DNA from: Cohnella zeiphila
GTDB taxonomy: Bacteria; Bacillota; Bacilli; Paenibacillales; Paenibacillaceae
DNA length: 64,000 bases
Reading direction: 5' to 3'
Assembly: GCF_014212055.1 (NCBI RefSeq)
Contig: NZ_JACJVO010000045.1
Span: 27,856 to 91,855, forward strand
This document shows positions 28,357 through 35,894 of this stretch, in pieces. The notes under the pieces were generated by a model. The model saw only the letters and a program-made list of their open reading frames with translations. It did not search any database and was not told where the DNA came from. Numbering within the stretch: the first letter of the stretch is position 1; every line of letters begins with the position of its first letter. The position numbers and the translations under genes were made by a program.

Positions 28357-30426
28357 TTAGCGGGTGAACGCCGCCGGAACGCCGCCGTCGATCGTCAGCA
28401 TGCAGCCCGTCGTCTTCGCGGCCTTGGAGGAGGCGAAGAACGCCACGCCCTCGGCGATGTCCCGCGGATAAATGTTGACGAGCAGCGTCGTGCGCTTGCG
28501 GTAGTACTCTTCCAGCTGGTCCGGCTCGATGCCGTAAGCCGCGGCCCGCTCGTTGCGCCAGTTGCTGTTCCAGATGGCGGAGCCTTGCAGAATGGCGTCC
28601 GGCAGAATCGTGTTGACGCGAATGCCGAGCTCGCCGCCTTCCGCCGCGATGCAGCGGGCCAGATGGGCTTCAAGCGCCTTCGCCGAGCTGTAGGCGGTGA
28701 CGTTCTTGCCGGCATAGATGGAGTTCTTGGAGCCGATGAACACCATGCTGCCGCCGATCGCCTGCGTCTTCATGATCTTGAACGCTTCGCGGGCGACGAG
28801 GAAGTAGCCGGTGCCGAGCACGTTCATGTTCAGGTTCCATTCCTTGAGGGACGTTTCGGTGAACGGGCTGGACGTGGCGAGTCCCGCGTTGTTGACGATG
28901 ATGTCGACGCCGCCGAAGCTCAGCGCCGTCTGCGCGTACGCGGCCTGCACCATCTCTTCGTTCGTCACGTCCATCTTCACCGCGATCGCGCGGTTCTCTC
29001 CGAACTTGTCGTTGATCTCGGCGGCGACCTTCTCGGCGCCTTCGAGGTTCAGGTCGGCCAGCACGACATGCGCGCCTTCGGAGACGAGGCGCCGGGCCGT
29101 CTCGCTGCCGATGCCGCCGGCGCCGCCCGTAATGAACGCGACCTGGCGGGAAAATTCCGCTTCCGGCGGAGCGAGCGACAGCTTGTAAAGCTCGAGCGGC
29201 CAGTACTCGACGTTATACGATTCGTTCTCGCTGAGAGAGACGAATTCCCCGAGGGCGGTCGCGCCGCGCATGACGGCGATCGCGCGATGGTACAGGGCGC
29301 CGCTTACCTGGGCGTTGGCCCAGCTCTTGCCGGTGTTGATCATGCCGACGCCCGGAATGAGGATGACGCGCGGAGCGGCTTCGAACATGACGTCGCCATC
29401 GTTCCTGTTGCGCTCGAAGTACGCTTTGTACTGATCTTTATAGGCGGCGATGCCGTCTTTCAGAATCGCTTTGAGCCCTTCGACGTCGTCCGCGTTCGGC
29501 GTCCAGTCGATAAACAGAGGCACGACCTTCGTATGCACGAGGTGGTCCGGACAAGCGGCGCCGACTTGCGACAGCTTCGCGGATTTCTCGCCGCCGACGA
29601 ATGCAAGCACGTCATCCTGGTCGTCGAACGTCAGAATCATCTTCTTCGCGTCGCTGACGGCGCCGCGGACGGTCGGCATCACTTCGGCCGCGATGGCGCG
29701 GCGAACTTCCGCGGGCAACGGAGCGTGCCGGACGCCGCCGAACAGCTTCGCCTCGTCGACGCGGGCTTCAATGAACGCTTCGGCTTCGCTGATGATCTTG
29801 ATCGTCTGCGCGTACGCTTCCTCCGACGTCTCGCCCCACGTGACCAGACCGTGCTTTTCCATGAGCACCAGCTCGGCCTTCGGATTGGCCAGTACGCCTT
29901 GGGCGATCATCTTCGACAGCGTGAAGCCCGGACGGACATACGGAACCCAGACGAACCGGTCGCCGAAAATCTCCTTGGCCAGCTCCTTGCCGTTGTCGGC
30001 GCAGCACAGGCTGATGATCGCATCCGGATGGGTATGGTCTACGTGCTTGAACGGGAGGAACGCATGCAGCAGCGTCTCGATCGAAGCGCGCGGATGCTTG
30101 GCGTCGATCATGCAGTTCGCCAGATAGGCGACCATATCTTCGTCGGACATGGATTCGCGCTCGAACAGCGGCCGGATGTCGTCCATGCGCAGCCCCGTGA
30201 AGTTGCCCGCCTTCATCGTGGCCAGGTCGGAGCCGCTGCCCTTCACGTACATTACTTCGACGTCGCGTCCGCGAAAATCCTGAATGACCGTCTTGCTCGA
30301 CGTATTGCCGCCGCCCCAGTTGCAGACGCGCCGATCCGCGCCGATCAGGTTCGAGCGGTAGACGAGCTGATCGAGCCCATCATGCAGCTGCGATGCCTTC
30401 GCCGAATCCCACAAGCTTTGTACCAT
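28357..30426 (-). CDS. rhaEW: Bifunctional rhamnulose-1-phosphate aldolase / L-lactaldehyde dehydrogenase
   Basis: This 689-residue fusion has an N-terminal class II aldolase domain (VCNWGGGNTSSKT, TLLHAFLPFKHVDHTHPDAI with the metal His residues, VLMEKHGLVTWG) and, from about residue 425, a short-chain dehydrogenase domain with the cofactor loop TGGAGGIGSETA, NNAG and the catalytic Tyr-x3-Lys in TAYSSAKA. The aldolase splits rhamnulose-1-phosphate to DHAP and L-lactaldehyde; the second domain oxidises the lactaldehyde to lactate. This is the RhaEW (YuxG) type of Bacillus subtilis. Start ATG 30426 follows GGAGG; the ATG at 30471 is in promoter sequence. It is the first gene of the operon. Confidence 0.94.
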   Translation of the reverse strand: MVQSLWDSAKASQLHDGLDQLVYRSNLIGADRRVCNWGGGNTSSKTVIQDFRGRDVEVMYVKGSGSDLATMKAGNFTGLRMDDIRPLFERESMSDEDMVAYLANCMIDAKHPRASIETLLHAFLPFKHVDHTHPDAIISLCCADNGKELAKEIFGDRFVWVPYVRPGFTLSKMIAQGVLANPKAELVLMEKHGLVTWGETSEEAYAQTIKIISEAEAFIEARVDEAKLFGGVRHAPLPAEVRRAIAAEVMPTVRGAVSDAKKMILTFDDQDDVLAFVGGEKSAKLSQVGAACPDHLVHTKVVPLFIDWTPNADDVEGLKAILKDGIAAYKDQYKAYFERNRNDGDVMFEAAPRVILIPGVGMINTGKSWANAQVSGALYHRAIAVMRGATALGEFVSLSENESYNVEYWPLELYKLSLAPPEAEFSRQVAFITGGAGGIGSETARRLVSEGAHVVLADLNLEGAEKVAAEINDKFGENRAIAVKMDVTNEEMVQAAYAQTALSFGGVDIIVNNAGLATSSPFTETSLKEWNLNMNVLGTGYFLVAREAFKIMKTQAIGGSMVFIGSKNSIYAGKNVTAYSSAKALEAHLARCIAAEGGELGIRVNTILPDAILQGSAIWNSNWRNERAAAYGIEPDQLEEYYRKRTTLLVNIYPRDIAEGVAFFASSKAAKTTGCMLTIDGGVPAAFTR

Positions 30427-30479
30427 GGATGAAAACCTCCGGATGATTGGTTTTTGTTTTGAATAGTGCATTTACGGGC

Positions 30480-30526
30480 ATTATAGCATTTTTGTTTGTG
30501 TTTGAATATCGAAAATCAAACAAAAA
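30480..30526 (-). promoter_or_regulatory. rhaEW promoter and candidate RhaR operator
   Basis: On the minus strand a perfect TATAAT (plus 30480-30485) lies 53 bases upstream of the rhaEW start. Just upstream of it, covering the -35 region, is a perfect ten-base inverted repeat TTTTTGTTTG (30489-30498) and CAAACAAAAA (30517-30526), which also holds the inner dyad GTTTGA/TCAAAC. A repressor bound there would block polymerase. Assignment to the DeoR-family protein of this operon is an inference. Confidence 0.65.
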
Positions 30527-30653
30527 CAAAGATTTATTTTCGGTACTATTCATTTTTGTCCCCAACATATAATCGGTTTTGAAGGCAGGATTGCGACAGC
30601 GGTGCCACCAAGAACGGCGGCAAGCGGAAGCCAGACGATGGGAGGTGTGCCAA

Positions 30654-30896
30654 ATGGCGAGAACTTATTTCAAGTCATCCGTAAAGGGCGCAATCATGGG
30701 AGCTTCGATGACCGGCGGATGGCTGCTTGCGGATCTGCTGCTTCCCGAACCTTGGGGAGACGTGGTCCTGTTCGCGGCCATGGCAGTAGTGAATATAGGA
30801 ATCGGGTGGAAGCTCGGCAAGATGTTCGATCAGCAAGAGGGGAAAGAATCCTCCGAAGCCGTCGAAGCAAAGAGCGCGGCCAATCTCGAATCGTAA
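30654..30896 (+). CDS. Small membrane protein of unknown function
   Basis: This 80-residue protein has two hydrophobic segments (KGAIMGASMTGGWLLADLLL and VVLFAAMAVVNIGIGWKLG) and an acidic C-terminal tail. The ATG at 30654 is preceded by GGGAGGTGTGCCAA; an ATG at 30579 in the same frame has no such site. It stands alone on the plus strand, divergent from the rhamnose operon and convergent with pqqE, with a terminator shared with the pqq operon. I do not recognise a family. Confidence 0.65.
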   Translation: MARTYFKSSVKGAIMGASMTGGWLLADLLLPEPWGDVVLFAAMAVVNIGIGWKLGKMFDQQEGKESSEAVEAKSAANLES

Positions 30897-30908
30897 GGAC
30901 ATCAAAAA

Positions 30909-30941
30909 GAGCCGGCGATCGCTTGCCGGCTCCTTTGCTTT
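30909..30941. terminator. Bidirectional terminator between the small gene and pqqE
   Basis: A perfect eight-base stem GAGCCGGC / GCCGGCTC with an eight-base loop (30909-30931), followed by CTTTGCTTTTTAT on the plus strand and TTTTTGAT on the minus strand, separates the convergent genes. Confidence 0.82.
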
Positions 30942-32027
30942 TTATTTACCGCGATAGGAATAGGATGGCCGTTGCAGGGGATCGAATTCGGATTCCGACG
31001 GCAGCGCCTCGGTGACCAGGCGGTGATGAGGCGACCGCGCGCATACGGGATCCGCCCGGCTCGGGTCGCCCGTCAAGAGATAAGCTTGACAACGGCATCC
31101 CCCGAAGTCCCGAAAGCGGTGCTCGCAATTCCGGCACGGCTCCGCCATCCAGTCAAAGCCGCGATACGCGTTAAAAGAAGCGGACTCCTCCCAGATCCAC
31201 TTCAGACGCCTCTCTTTAACGGATTCGAATTTCATGCTTTTGATGCCCGATGCCGCCGTGCAGGGCAGCACCGTTCCGTCCGGCGTTACCGTCAGCGACA
31301 GGTTTCCCCACCCTCCCATGCACGGCTTGGGATAATCCTCATAATAATCGGGGATGACCCATATCAGTTCGATCCGATGGCCGAAACGTTCCTTCGCGCG
31401 AGCGAAAGCCGCTTCGGCGGCGATAAGCTGATCTCTTGTCGGCAGCAGCTGCCGGCGGTTCAATAAAGCCCATCCGTAGTATTGGGCGTTGGCAAGCTCC
31501 AGCCGATCCGCTCCCCATGATGCGCAAAGCTCGATCAAGTCCTCCACCAAATGGATATTTTGCCGATGCAGAACGGCGTTCATATGTAGCGGAAGTCCCG
31601 CGGCCCGTATCCACTTGGCGGCTCTTTCCTTGTGCTCGTGAGCCTTCGTGCCCGCGATCGTATCCGCAAGACCGGCCTCCGGGGCTTGAACGCTCAATTG
31701 AACGCTGTCGATTCCCGAACGCGCAAGCTGCCGAATCCGCCGTTCCGTCATGCCGACGCCGCTCGTAATTAAATTAAGGAACAGGCCCGATTCCCTGGCG
31801 TGAACGACCAGCTCGTTCAGGTCCGGTCTGAGCAGGGGCTCTCCTCCGGTAAGATGAACCTGCACGATGCCCATATCGCCGGCTTGTTCGAAAACGTCGA
31901 TCCACTCTTGAGCGGTCAGCTCGCTTTCTCTTTTTTGCAGTTCGAGCGGATTCGAGCAGTAGACGCAATGCAGGGGACATCGATGCGTAAGCTCCGCCGT
32001 CATCGCATAGGGGATGCTTACGGACAT
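30942..32027 (-). CDS. pqqE: PQQ biosynthesis radical SAM protein PqqE
   Basis: This 361-residue radical SAM/SPASM enzyme carries the cluster motif CPLHCVYC (Cys17, Cys21, Cys24), the family text VQVHLTGGEPLLRPDLNELV, and a C-terminal Cys-rich SPASM region (CMGGWG, CTAASG, CRNCEHRFRDFGGCRCQA). PqqE makes the Glu-Tyr carbon-carbon cross-link in PqqA. The ATG at 32027 lies within the end of pqqD (ten-base overlap), so translation is coupled. A longer frame upstream is only the shadow of pqqD. It is the last gene of pqqABCDE; a terminator follows. Confidence 0.93.
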   Translation of the reverse strand: MSVSIPYAMTAELTHRCPLHCVYCSNPLELQKRESELTAQEWIDVFEQAGDMGIVQVHLTGGEPLLRPDLNELVVHARESGLFLNLITSGVGMTERRIRQLARSGIDSVQLSVQAPEAGLADTIAGTKAHEHKERAAKWIRAAGLPLHMNAVLHRQNIHLVEDLIELCASWGADRLELANAQYYGWALLNRRQLLPTRDQLIAAEAAFARAKERFGHRIELIWVIPDYYEDYPKPCMGGWGNLSLTVTPDGTVLPCTAASGIKSMKFESVKERRLKWIWEESASFNAYRGFDWMAEPCRNCEHRFRDFGGCRCQAYLLTGDPSRADPVCARSPHHRLVTEALPSESEFDPLQRPSYSYRGK

Positions 32028-32293
32028 ATTTCCACCCACCCTCTGCCGATCGCCTCTGTCAGAAAAGCGAGAATATCCGGCTGCAGGTTCGTCTGATTGT
32101 ACTTCGTCTCCAAATCTTCGATCATCCGGGCAACCGTCCGCTCGCCGTCGCACAGCCATAGAATCGCCCCGGCCGTCGGATTCAGCCGTACGACCCGTTC
32201 CGGCAGCAGCAGCATGTCGGTTTGCCTGGCTTTATCGAACTTCATCCGAGCCGGGGCGCGAATCCGAATCCGCTCCGTCAGCTCCCACTTCAT
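32018..32293 (-). CDS. pqqD: PQQ biosynthesis peptide chaperone PqqD
   Basis: This 91-residue protein has the RiPP recognition element fold, with RARMKFDKARQTDMLLLPER replaced here by a normal PqqD pattern: LLLPERVVRLNPTAGAILWL, then CDGERTVARMIEDLETKY. PqqD binds PqqA and presents it to PqqE. The ATG at 32293 overlaps the pqqC stop by ATGA, and the end overlaps pqqE by ten bases. Together with pqqB and pqqC this assigns the cluster to PQQ rather than to another radical SAM peptide pathway. Confidence 0.92.
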   Translation of the reverse strand: MKWELTERIRIRAPARMKFDKARQTDMLLLPERVVRLNPTAGAILWLCDGERTVARMIEDLETKYNQTNLQPDILAFLTEAIGRGWVEICP

Positions 32294-33000
32294 CGCGATT
32301 TCTCCGTGTCGGGGTAAGCCAAGCTTAACGCATCGAGAAGCGACCACAGCACCTCGCATTTGAATTGAAGGGCGGCGATGCACCGGTCCTGGTCCCTGCG
32401 GTTCTCGCATTCCCGCAGGACGAGCTCCAGCCCGTGATCCGCGTCGCGCGGCGCCTGGTGCAGCCTGGCTCGGAAATACTCCAATCCATCCGGCTGAATC
32501 CACGGATACAGCTGCTCGAAGACGGCCATTCGCTGGGAGATGAGACCCGGCGCGAACAATTCCGTCAAGGAAGAGGCGACGGCTTCCAGCCACGGCCGGT
32601 TGCGGCAGAAGTTCACGTAGGCATCGACCGCGAAGCGAACGGCCGGAAGCACATGTCGCTCATCCAGCATTTCTTCCCGGGGAATCCCGACGGCTTCGCC
32701 CAGTCGAATCCAGGCCTCGATCCCCCCCTCGTTCCCGGTTGTCCCGTCGTGGTCCACGATGCGTTGAATCCATCTGCGGCGCTCCTCCCGGGTCGGGAGC
32801 TTGGATAGGATGATCGCGTCTTTGACGGGAATGTTTTTTTGATAGTAGAACCGGTTGGCCACCCAGGCCCGAACCTGCTCCTGACTTAGCTTTCCCTCGT
32901 GCATACGGACGTGATAGGGATGCTTGTCGTGATAGCGCCGCTCCCCCACCTGCCGCAGCCTTGCCGTCAATTCTTCATTCGATAGCAAATTCACGTTCAA
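32290..33000 (-). CDS. pqqC: Pyrroloquinoline-quinone synthase PqqC
   Basis: This 236-residue all-helical oxidase carries out the last, cofactor-free ring closure and oxidation of PQQ synthesis. Family text is clear: HPYHVRMHEGKLSQEQVRAW, VANRFYYQKNIPVKDAIILS, IVDHDGTTGNEGGIEAWIRL, and SSLTELFAPGLISQRM. The start ATG at 33000 overlaps the pqqB stop by four bases and the end overlaps pqqD by four bases, so the three genes are tightly coupled. Confidence 0.95.
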   Translation of the reverse strand: MNVNLLSNEELTARLRQVGERRYHDKHPYHVRMHEGKLSQEQVRAWVANRFYYQKNIPVKDAIILSKLPTREERRRWIQRIVDHDGTTGNEGGIEAWIRLGEAVGIPREEMLDERHVLPAVRFAVDAYVNFCRNRPWLEAVASSLTELFAPGLISQRMAVFEQLYPWIQPDGLEYFRARLHQAPRDADHGLELVLRECENRRDQDRCIAALQFKCEVLWSLLDALSLAYPDTEKSR

Positions 33001-33911
33001 ACCTCCAATTCCAACCCGTCGTCACCGACCTCGATTCCCAGTTCCCGGAGGATGCGGTGTTCCCGGGACCCTTCGTCCAGAATCGGGTTGGTGTTATTGA
33101 TGTGAATGTAAATTTTCCGGTACGCCGACAGTCTCGCGAACCGCTCCAGGCTGCCGTTCGGACCGGCAATGGGAATATGCCCCATATCGGATGCGGCCAA
33201 TGCGGAGATCCCCAGACCTCTCAGCTCATCCGAATGCCAGAACGTTCCGTCCAGGAAAATGCAATCGGCATTCTCCAGCTGTTGTTCCAGCTCCTCCGTC
33301 CATTCTTCTACCCCGGGGGCGTATACGACCGTACCGCCTGTGCGCCGGTCCACGATCCGGTAACCGATCACCCAGGGAGATCGCGCCGAACTCTCCATTT
33401 CCCGGACGGACGCGTACCTGGGAGGCTTGCAGCCCAAGAAGAACGGATCGATGGTTACTCTTCCCCCAAATAGTGGAAACGATTCATTCGGCCTCGCCAT
33501 CGACCAGCGATACTTGGCATAGGGCTCAAGGATTTGACGAATCGGAAAATGCTCTTGAAGAGCCTGGAGCACGGGAGGCGCGGCATATACTTCGATTTCG
33601 GCGGATTCCCTTATATGAAGCAATCCGATCGTGTGGTCCAGCTCGGCATCCGTAAGCAGCACGCCCGCCAGCGGGGTATGGCGCATCGCCGGGCCCGGCC
33701 GCAGTCCGGCATGGGATTCGATCTGCGCGAGTATATCGGGGGTCGCATTCAACAGGTACCAGCTTCTGCCGTCATCGCTAAGGGCGAGGCAACTATGCAT
33801 CCGGGCGCGAAACAATCGGCGCTTCGCGCGTACGCGGCGGCAGTTGGAGCAGCCGCAGTTCCATTGCGGATAACCGCCTCCCGCCGCCGATCCGAGCACC
33901 TTCAAGAACAT
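32997..33911 (-). CDS. pqqB: PQQ biosynthesis protein PqqB
   Basis: This 304-residue protein of the metallo-beta-lactamase superfamily has the PqqB opening LGSAAGGGYPQWNCGCSNC (with the CxCxxC structural zinc site) and LLTDAELDHTIGLLHIRES in place of the usual HxHxDH box. PqqB has been shown to hydroxylate the cross-linked Glu-Tyr dipeptide. Near the end IYIHINNTNPIL is typical. It starts at ATG 33911, 51 bases after pqqA, with an attenuator hairpin between. It overlaps pqqC by four bases. Confidence 0.94.
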   Translation of the reverse strand: MFLKVLGSAAGGGYPQWNCGCSNCRRVRAKRRLFRARMHSCLALSDDGRSWYLLNATPDILAQIESHAGLRPGPAMRHTPLAGVLLTDAELDHTIGLLHIRESAEIEVYAAPPVLQALQEHFPIRQILEPYAKYRWSMARPNESFPLFGGRVTIDPFFLGCKPPRYASVREMESSARSPWVIGYRIVDRRTGGTVVYAPGVEEWTEELEQQLENADCIFLDGTFWHSDELRGLGISALAASDMGHIPIAGPNGSLERFARLSAYRKIYIHINNTNPILDEGSREHRILRELGIEVGDDGLELEV

Positions 33912-33923
33912 GATCTTCCCCCC

Positions 33924-33952
33924 AAAAAATAGATGCCGGATCGCTCCGGCAT
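33924..33952 (-). terminator. Attenuator-like terminator between pqqA and pqqB
   Basis: ATGCCGG and CCGGCAT (plus 33933-33952) form a seven-base stem with a six-base loop, followed on the minus strand by CTATTTTTT. It sits in the 51-base gap after pqqA and just before the pqqB ribosome binding site. In other pqq operons pqqA is made in excess of pqqBCDE; a partial terminator here would give that ratio. Confidence 0.75.
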
Positions 33953-33962
33953 TGTGCTTGCT

Positions 33963-34034
33963 TTACTTCTGATAGGCATAGGCCGTCACTTCGGCGCAAA
34001 CCTCGATCACCTCAAAATCGGGCTTCACCCACAT
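33963..34034 (-). CDS. pqqA: PQQ precursor peptide PqqA (23 residues)
   Basis: This is a 23-codon gene with ATG 34034 behind AGGGGGTGAGAGC. The peptide starts MWVKPDFEVIEV and continues CAEVTAY before a four-residue tail. The Glu (residue 15) and Tyr (residue 19) in EVTAY hold the E-x3-Y spacing that PqqE cross-links, and MWxKP is the typical PqqA opening. It lies upstream of pqqB on the same strand in the normal operon order. Too short for gene finders, it could easily be missed in an automatic annotation. A Cys at residue 13 is not usual in PqqA. Confidence 0.93.
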   Translation of the reverse strand: MWVKPDFEVIEVCAEVTAYAYQK

Positions 34035-34179
34035 GCTCTCACCCCCTAGAGGACGCGTTTTTATATGCTTATGTCGGTTTTCACTCGTCCTATAACAACG
34101 AACGAACTGCATAAGACCGCAAGCGGCGTGACAACTTAAGACAAGGATTAAAGTCATATACAAAAAGGAAGGTACGGTC

Positions 34180-34734
34180 ATGAAAGGACAAATCAAAAGC
34201 GGATTGCTCGCCGCAGGCTTGCTGTCTTTGATGCTGACGGTTCCGGCCCATCCCCATGCTTCGGCGGCGGACGGCGGCAATGGCGGACGGGGAACCGGCA
34301 TGGGATCCGCAACGGGAACCGTGCACACGCACAGCGTACACGGGACGGGCACGGGAATGGGCGCGAAGCCGAATTATGACGTAAGCGTCTATGGGACGGC
34401 CACGGGAACCCAATATTGGAATTCGAATTACTCGGACAGACAGACTCCTCAAACGGGCTACCGCACATATTCGACAACGAATGCCACGGACGGGGTTCGC
34501 GTCGGCGGGCTTAATGTGGACGGGGTTCATGTGGATGGAGTTAACGTGGGCGGCGTTCGCACAGACGGGGTTCGTACGGACGGAGTTCGCGCGAACGCGG
34601 TTCGCGGGGACGGCCGGGTATACGCAGCGTCGACCACCGCGAACCGAGGCAGCAATTGGGGCTGGCTCGGTCTGCTTGGCTTGATTGGGCTCGCGGGCAT
34701 GCGGGGCCGGAATCCGGAACGCGACAAAAGATAA
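34180..34734 (+). CDS. Secreted protein with five-residue repeats and WGxxGxxG C-terminus
   Basis: This 184-residue protein has a signal peptide (KGQIKSGLLAAGLLSLMLTV, then PAHPHASAA), a Gly/Thr-rich region (residues 32-75), a repeat region at about 104-147 in which DGV-R/H/N-V/T units follow one another every five residues, and a C-terminal WGWLGLLGLIGLAGMRG followed by basic residues. The C-terminal pattern W160-G161-x-x-G164-x-x-G167 with hydrophobic stretch and Arg-rich tail is that of the WGxxGxxG-CTERM sorting-type domain known in Firmicutes. ATG 34180 follows AAGGAAGGTACGGTC. It is divergent from pqqA with 145 bases between, so the two may share control. Function unknown. Confidence 0.75.
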   Translation: MKGQIKSGLLAAGLLSLMLTVPAHPHASAADGGNGGRGTGMGSATGTVHTHSVHGTGTGMGAKPNYDVSVYGTATGTQYWNSNYSDRQTPQTGYRTYSTTNATDGVRVGGLNVDGVHVDGVNVGGVRTDGVRTDGVRANAVRGDGRVYAASTTANRGSNWGWLGLLGLIGLAGMRGRNPERDKR

Positions 34735-34756
34735 GGCATGGGAAACCGAAGACGAT

Positions 34757-34797
34757 GAAAAGGCGGTGCAAGGATCATTCCTTAGCGCCGCCTTTTC
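34757..34797. terminator. Terminator after the WGxxGxxG protein gene
   Basis: A stem AAAAGGCGG / CCGCCTTTT with partly paired interior (GC, AGGA/TCCT) spans 34758-34796 and ends in TTTT on both strands. It separates the plus-strand gene from the minus-strand relic beyond it. Confidence 0.78.
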
Positions 34798-34799
34798 AC

Positions 34800-35070
34800 A
34801 TTTGTTCCTGTAAAAGGAATAGATCGCTTCAATCACGCGGGAGACGTCGGCTTCTTCCATTCCCGAATGCGTGCACGAGGTCGTCAGCAGCACCCGCAAG
34901 GCGCGGAAGCCGTTCTTCGCGTATAGGTTCTGGGCGGCGATGTTCTTGCCCTGCGTGGCGACGGTCAGACGAGGCGCATCTTCCTCGCAGAGCGCACGCG
35001 CGAGTCCGCTCAACAGCTCGCGACTTTCGTACAGAAGCTAGAACGTGTCGCGATCCCCCGGTTCCTTCAT
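34800..35070 (-). pseudogene. Relic: acetyltransferase (GNAT) end joined to aminotransferase (DegT) fragments
   Basis: A reading frame begins at ATG 35070, overlapping the stop of the upstream gene by ATGA, but hits TAG after ten codons (MKEPGDRDTF). In the same frame it continues as LLYESRELLSGLARALCEED, then LTVATQGKNIAAQNLYAKNG, which is the C-terminal part of a GNAT acetyltransferase, then RVLLTTSCTH, the hallmark of the DegT/WecE aminotransferase N-terminus, and directly afterwards MEEADVSRVIEAIYSFY, resembling the C-terminus of the same family. Several hundred residues of both proteins are missing. I read this as the remains of a wecD-wecE-like gene pair collapsed by deletions. Confidence 0.55.
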
Positions 35071-35894
35071 CCTTCGCCCTCCTCCCTTGGGTGTTCGGCC
35101 AGCCATTCCAGCGCGTAATCGACGCAATCCCGCACCCGGAACAGCCTGCAATCCGCCACGCCGACCCGGCCGAAGGCGACGTCCCGCTTCCGCTCGCGCT
35201 CGAAATCCTCTCCGATGTCCTCGAACCGGTCGGTGTCGAATTCGATCTCCGGATAGCTCTTCCAGAGGCGCTTCCCGTTCTCGATGACCGGCGCTCCTTC
35301 CCAAGTGACGGGAGGGTTCGGCTGCCGGCTCTCGGCCAGGTGGAACGAAGTATTGCTGTCATATCCGACGCCGAGCAGCAGCACGGATGCGTCCAGATCG
35401 TAGAGCCGCGCCAACGGCGACTGCTCGCCGAGGCCGTAGGCGAGCGAGTGGTTCCGCGTGACGAAGTCCGCTTCCCTCCCCCGCGCCGCGAACGAAAGAG
35501 CGGGATGACTGCTCCGGCGTACGCCCGGGAACGCGCGGAAGCATTCCGGAATCGCGCCCATGCCGCGGGTCGGCGTTATTTGCGGATCGAACGCCGGCAT
35601 CGTCTCGCGGATCGTCTCCCACCATGCTTGCGGCACCGGCGGCAGCGCCCACTTGGCGGGCTCCGAGTAGTCGCCGGAATGCGTCGGCATGACGAGCGAT
35701 CCCGCTTCGCCGAGCAGCTCTACGAGTGCCTGAACGACCGCGACCGGCCCTCCGCACACCCAGCCGATCCGGCTGAGCGAGCTATGGACGAGCAGCGACT
35801 GTCCTTCCTTCACGCCGAGGGCGCGAAAATCCCGGATCAAGCTTTCCTTCGTGACGATGTCCGAGCTGCGCAAAATCGCCCTTTGCTCGTTCAA
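35067..35894 (-). CDS. AAC(3)-family N-acetyltransferase
   Basis: This 275-residue protein belongs to the AAC(3)/YokD-type family (antibiotic N-acetyltransferase fold). Family text is LLVHSSLSRIGWVCGGPVAV, VMPTHSGDYSEP, GAIPECFRAFPGVRRSSHPA with the conserved His, and DASVLLLGVGYDSNTSFHLA. The start is TTG 35894 behind AAAGGGGGAAGAGCG; it overlaps the stop of the cyclase-family gene as TTGA. Relatives acetylate aminoglycosides at N3 with acetyl-CoA, but many chromosomal members have unknown substrates, so resistance should not be assumed. Confidence 0.85.
   Translation of the reverse strand: MNEQRAILRSSDIVTKESLIRDFRALGVKEGQSLLVHSSLSRIGWVCGGPVAVVQALVELLGEAGSLVMPTHSGDYSEPAKWALPPVPQAWWETIRETMPAFDPQITPTRGMGAIPECFRAFPGVRRSSHPALSFAARGREADFVTRNHSLAYGLGEQSPLARLYDLDASVLLLGVGYDSNTSFHLAESRQPNPPVTWEGAPVIENGKRLWKSYPEIEFDTDRFEDIGEDFERERKRDVAFGRVGVADCRLFRVRDCVDYALEWLAEHPREEGEG

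Noticed and set aside
30942..32293. Radical SAM plus PqqD as a novel RiPP cluster
   Set aside because: pqqB and pqqC are adjacent and PqqA has the E-x3-Y pair, so this is the PQQ pathway.
35067..35894. Aminoglycoside resistance gene
   Set aside because: The fold is that of AAC(3), but many chromosomal members have other or unknown substrates and the neighbour is a cyclase-family hydrolase, so I report only the family.
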